From: Betaproteobacteria bacterium
Lineage (GTDB): Bacteria; Pseudomonadota; Gammaproteobacteria; Burkholderiales; Burkholderiaceae_F
Reading direction: 5' to 3'
DNA: 64,000 nt
Assembly (NCBI GenBank): GCA_005882215.1
Contig: VBCK01000135.1
Span: forward strand, 1 to 64,000
A program made the position numbers and the translations under genes. This document shows, piece by piece, positions 61,408 through 64,000 of this stretch (position 1 is the first letter of the stretch; each line of letters begins with the position of its first letter). The notes under the pieces were generated by a model, which did not search any database, was not told where the DNA came from, and saw only the letters and a list, made by a program, of their open reading frames with translations.

Positions 61408-61789
61408 TGCATCCGATCAGCCTCGCGCACATCCACCGGGGGGACCTGGCGACCGACATGGATGGGCTCGCGTGGGCGAGCCCGTCCGACCACGGTCGTC
61501 AGCGCGGCCGCCCTCGTCACCGACCGCTTCCCAGGATATCGAAATGCTAACCCTTGCCCGCTTCCGCCTTGGCCGAGTCCTCCTTCACCTGCTCGCGATG
61601 CTGGGCGATCGATGCGTGCGCTTCCACGTCGCGGGCATCCTCAGGGACTTGGGGTGCGGCAGCACGAACCGTCGCCCTATCGAAAGGCCACTGGTGGCAT
61701 GGCGCTGGCTTGCCGCGGTCGCGCCATTGAAGATGACGCCGGCGCTGGGTTGGGTTGTGCTTTGGGCGGCGCGCCTTGCCTGGCTCGCC
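61408..61789. other. Intergenic region with a strong hairpin and an unassigned minus-strand frame
   Basis: 382 bases. At 61464-61483 GGGCTCGC-GTGG-GCGAGCCC forms an eight-pair stem, a possible terminator for the SEGGDTWS gene though without a T tract. On the minus strand a frame ending at 61547 reads VPEDARDVEAHASIAQHREQ and KEDSAKAEAGKG and could be the tail of a small or decayed gene after the ABC permease. No start codon or family can be given. Confidence 0.4.
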
Positions 61790-62563
61790 TCAGGAACGAG
61801 CGTGGGTTGAACGACGCAGCACCAGCGCTCCGAGCATCGCGCATACGGCCAGGGTCCAGACGATCACGGCGCCCGAAGGAAGGTCGAAGAGCGCCGACAG
61901 CGCCAGCCCGAACGCGTAGCCGGCCGCTCCCAGCGCGTAGCCTGTGAAGGTGCGCCTCGGTCCGCGAAGCGCGCGCGTCGCCAGCGCGGGGATGATCAGG
62001 CTCGAGAACACCAGGTAGACGCCGACCAGCTGCACCGAGGCAGTAATTGCCAGCGCGAAGGCGCCGTAAAAGCCGAAGCGGCCGAGCCGCAGCACCCAGC
62101 CCAGCCGCAGCGCCACCAGCAGCGGCACGGTGACCACCGCCAGCCAGAACAGCTGTCTGGTACTGACCCATAGGATCTGCCCGACCAGCAGATTCTGCAG
62201 GTGCTCGCCGCCGTGCGGATTGCTGGCCAGCAGCAGGATGCCTGCGCAGGCTGCCAGGATGAACATCACGCCGATCAGCGCTTCCTGTTGCTGCGGCATG
62301 CGACGCTCGGACCAGGTCAGCAACAGCGCGCCAAGCTGAGCCGCGCACAGCGCCGCCAACTGCACTTCGAGGCCGCCCTCGGGCACTCCCAGCGCATCGG
62401 CGGCAATCACGCCGAGCCCAGCGATCTGCGCAATCGCCAGATCGATGAACACAATGCCGCGGTCCAGCACTTGAGTGCCCAACGGCACGTGGGTCGCGAG
62501 CACCAGGAGCCCAGCGATCATCGCGGGGCCAAGAATGCCCCACTCGAGCGCGCTCCAGTTCAT
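61790..62563 (-). CDS. Metal ABC transporter permease (ZnuB/MntB type)
   Basis: 257 residues from the ATG at 62563, which overlaps the binding-protein stop (ATGA). Seven to eight helices, family pattern GTQVLDRGIVFIDLAIAQIAGLGV and LVFSSLIIPALATRAL. Imports zinc or manganese with the binding protein upstream. No ATPase gene is adjacent within the window; it may lie elsewhere or beyond the right edge. Confidence 0.88.
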   Translation of the reverse strand: MNWSALEWGILGPAMIAGLLVLATHVPLGTQVLDRGIVFIDLAIAQIAGLGVIAADALGVPEGGLEVQLAALCAAQLGALLLTWSERRMPQQQEALIGVMFILAACAGILLLASNPHGGEHLQNLLVGQILWVSTRQLFWLAVVTVPLLVALRLGWVLRLGRFGFYGAFALAITASVQLVGVYLVFSSLIIPALATRALRGPRRTFTGYALGAAGYAFGLALSALFDLPSGAVIVWTLAVCAMLGALVLRRSTHARS

Positions 62564-63474
62564 TTCTGAGCCTCCGCGGCCAGCAATCGGGCCAGCGTGT
62601 CGTCGAAAAGACCGAACAAGTCCTTGGCGCCTTCGGTTCCGCCCACCGTGAATGGCAGCTTCACCGCCGGAATCGCGGCGTGGCTGCTGAGCCATTCGGA
62701 TGGCCGTGGATCCAGGTAGGCGGCGTACAGCACCATGCGCACCCGCGTTCCCTTTAGCGTAGCCAGCACCTGCTCCAGGTGAGAAGCGCTTGGCTCCACG
62801 CCGGGCTTGGGTTCGAGCACGGCCACTTCCTTCATGCCGAGCCAGTCGTACAGGTAGGAGAAAGCCTTGTGCTGGGAGACCACGGGAACGCTCTTGAGCA
62901 GCGCTCCTTGTGCGGTCCAGCGGGCGATCGCGTCCCGCCACCTCTGCATGAAGTCGGCCTGGCGTTGAGCGTACTGGCTCGCGTTCGCCGGATCCACCTG
63001 CTGCAGACGAGCCCCGAGCGCGGCGGCCACCAGGGCGATGTTGCGCGGATCGGTCTGGATGTGAGGATTGCCCGATGCATGCACGTCGCCCTGAGAACGA
63101 TCGACCTGGCCCGGCACTTCCAGCTTGCGCACGTAATCGGCCGCCGCGAAGTTTCCGGGCTGGCCGGGTTGAACCTTCTCGTTGCCCGACTGTTGCAGCA
63201 GCACGGGCAGCCACCCGATTTCCAATTCGGCGCCGGTGCACACGACGAGGTCGGCGCTGCGCATGCGCGCGATCAGGCTCGGCTTGGCTTGGATCTGGTG
63301 CGGATCCTGCAGCGCGCTGGTGGCGACCGCAACGTCCACCAGGTCACCTCCAAGAGCCCGGGCCAGTGCGCCCCATTCCGGCTCGCAGGCGAGGATGCGA
63401 AGCGCCGCGTGGGCCGGCCATGCCGGCAGAGCCAGCGCAATCGCGCTCAGAGCGGTGAACCATGCGCGTTTCAT
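62560..63474 (-). CDS. Metal ABC transporter substrate-binding protein (ZnuA type)
   Basis: 304 residues with signal peptide (WFTALSAIALALPAWPAHA). Cluster A-1 fold: ILACEPEWGALARALGG, metal-ligand histidines in LQDPHQIQAKPSLI and ASGNPHIQTDPRN, and SQHKAFSYLYDWLGM. It lacks the His-rich loop of many ZnuA proteins. Periplasmic Zn2+ or Mn2+ capture for the permease that follows. Confidence 0.9.
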   Translation of the reverse strand: MKRAWFTALSAIALALPAWPAHAALRILACEPEWGALARALGGDLVDVAVATSALQDPHQIQAKPSLIARMRSADLVVCTGAELEIGWLPVLLQQSGNEKVQPGQPGNFAAADYVRKLEVPGQVDRSQGDVHASGNPHIQTDPRNIALVAAALGARLQQVDPANASQYAQRQADFMQRWRDAIARWTAQGALLKSVPVVSQHKAFSYLYDWLGMKEVAVLEPKPGVEPSASHLEQVLATLKGTRVRMVLYAAYLDPRPSEWLSSHAAIPAVKLPFTVGGTEGAKDLFGLFDDTLARLLAAEAQK

Positions 63475-63502
63475 CAGGTTGGCTTCCTGGACGGTAGAGT
63501 GT

Positions 63503-64000
63503 TCAGAAGGTATGCGCGCCGTGCGCGCCCAGGCTCATCTGGTATTGCACAAAGAACTGGTTGTCCTGGAAGCTCTCGTGGGCGGCATCGTGTGCGAACT
63601 GCAGACGCACGCGGGAAAACTCGCTCGGGCTGTAGTCGATCATCAGCGAGTTCTTGTGCGGCCTGTAATCGATGCGCGGGAGCAAGGTCGCATTCAACCC
63701 GTAGTCCGGGGTGCCCGGGCTCACCTGCTCGGTGCGCAGGCCCACACGCCAGTAGCGGATCGGCTGGTAGACGCCCTGCAAGTACCAGCCGGATTGGAGC
63801 GCCCGGTACGCGCCGGCCTGGTCGATGCCGGCGACGTCGTAGTCCAGTGTGCCACTGCGGATGCTGCGCAAAAACTCCCCTTGCAGCTTGAAGTTCGTGT
63901 ACACGGCATTGCCGTGCGGCGCCCATTTCCAGATCGCATCGGCGACCCAGACCCGGGTGCTGCCACTGAAGGCGTTGGTGACTGTGCGGCCGGAGGTGTT
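63503..64000 (-). CDS. Outer-membrane beta-barrel protein of the metal-ABC locus, N-terminal part outside window
   Basis: The visible C-terminal 165 residues have alternating barrel strands: VYTNFKLQGEFLRSI, SGWYLQGVYQPIRYWRVGLR, SLMIDYSPSEFSRVRLQFAH, DNQFFVQYQMSLGAHGAHTF ending in Phe. Proteins with this ending occur beside zinc-type ABC importers in proteobacteria and may be zinc-regulated outer-membrane proteins. It is open at the right edge. The binding-protein gene starts 28 bases after its stop, so they are likely one operon. Confidence 0.8.
   Translation of the reverse strand, partial: NTSGRTVTNAFSGSTRVWVADAIWKWAPHGNAVYTNFKLQGEFLRSIRSGTLDYDVAGIDQAGAYRALQSGWYLQGVYQPIRYWRVGLRTEQVSPGTPDYGLNATLLPRIDYRPHKNSLMIDYSPSEFSRVRLQFAHDAAHESFQDNQFFVQYQMSLGAHGAHTF

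Overview
The window is GC-rich, densely packed, and rich in outer-membrane porin, RND efflux, Tat signals and ECF sigma signalling. This fits a Gram-negative betaproteobacterium, most likely in the order Burkholderiales; the assignment rests on protein style and gene content, not on a marker gene. I see no rRNA, tRNA, CRISPR array, prophage or intact insertion sequence.

Layout. (1) 1-5.9 kb: the 5' part of a MASE1/PAS hybrid histidine kinase that runs off the left edge, a PAP2-like exported protein, an HELxEA-type putative metalloprotein coupled by TGATG to a ketopantoate-reductase-like gene, and a small membrane protein. (2) 6-15.9 kb: two copies of the same three-gene signalling module (hybrid kinase, stand-alone receiver, divergent OmpR-type regulator). 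They flank Dps, an ORF6N protein and a TPR lipoprotein. The kinase of the second copy is broken by an internal deletion, and a phospholipase C fragment lies beside it. (3) 16.1-24.4 kb: a dehydrogenase, a complete RND tripartite pump (permease-adaptor-outer-membrane factor), a secreted SEGGDTWS-repeat protein and a TetR regulator, with a perfect 20-bp palindrome between pump and regulator. (4) 24.4-33.3 kb: an OxlT-like MFS carrier and an eight-gene, tightly overlapping RDD/RDD/SpoIIM/membrane protein/DUF4129/DUF4350/MoxR/DUF58 operon. (5) 33.5-40.7 kb: a MarR-GNAT fusion, a second RND permease plus adaptor whose permease lacks the usual TM4 aspartates, an AraC/GyrI regulator, and DoxX. (6) 41.2-45.2 kb: an N-terminally truncated acyl-CoA dehydrogenase, an APH-like phosphotransferase, DUF6285 and an acyl-CoA synthetase. 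(7) 45.2-51.6 kb: a ComB-like phosphatase, a complete carbohydrate-type ABC importer and a class V aminotransferase. (8) 51.7-54 kb: a DHA2 exporter, a cupin fragment and a DHFR-like reductase. (9) 54.1-61.4 kb: an ECF-sigma island. (10) 61.8-64 kb: a zinc/manganese-type ABC permease and binding protein, followed by the end of an outer-membrane protein cut by the right edge.

The most interesting part is the 54-61.4 kb island. An ECF sigma factor and its zinc-finger anti-sigma factor sit with a Tat-exported metallophosphoesterase, a cupredoxin, a porin, a vanadium-haloperoxidase-like enzyme and two secreted proteins that carry repeats of the motif SEGGDTWS, one with a CzcE-like metal-binding domain. 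Three promoters share the exact architecture (G/A)GAATAA-N14-CGGTAT: before sigma, before the phosphoesterase and before the porin. This reads as a small self-contained envelope/metal (probably copper) stress regulon. The SEGGDTWS family has a third member next to the RND pump at 23.3 kb, which suggests a repeated periplasmic module I cannot match to a described function.
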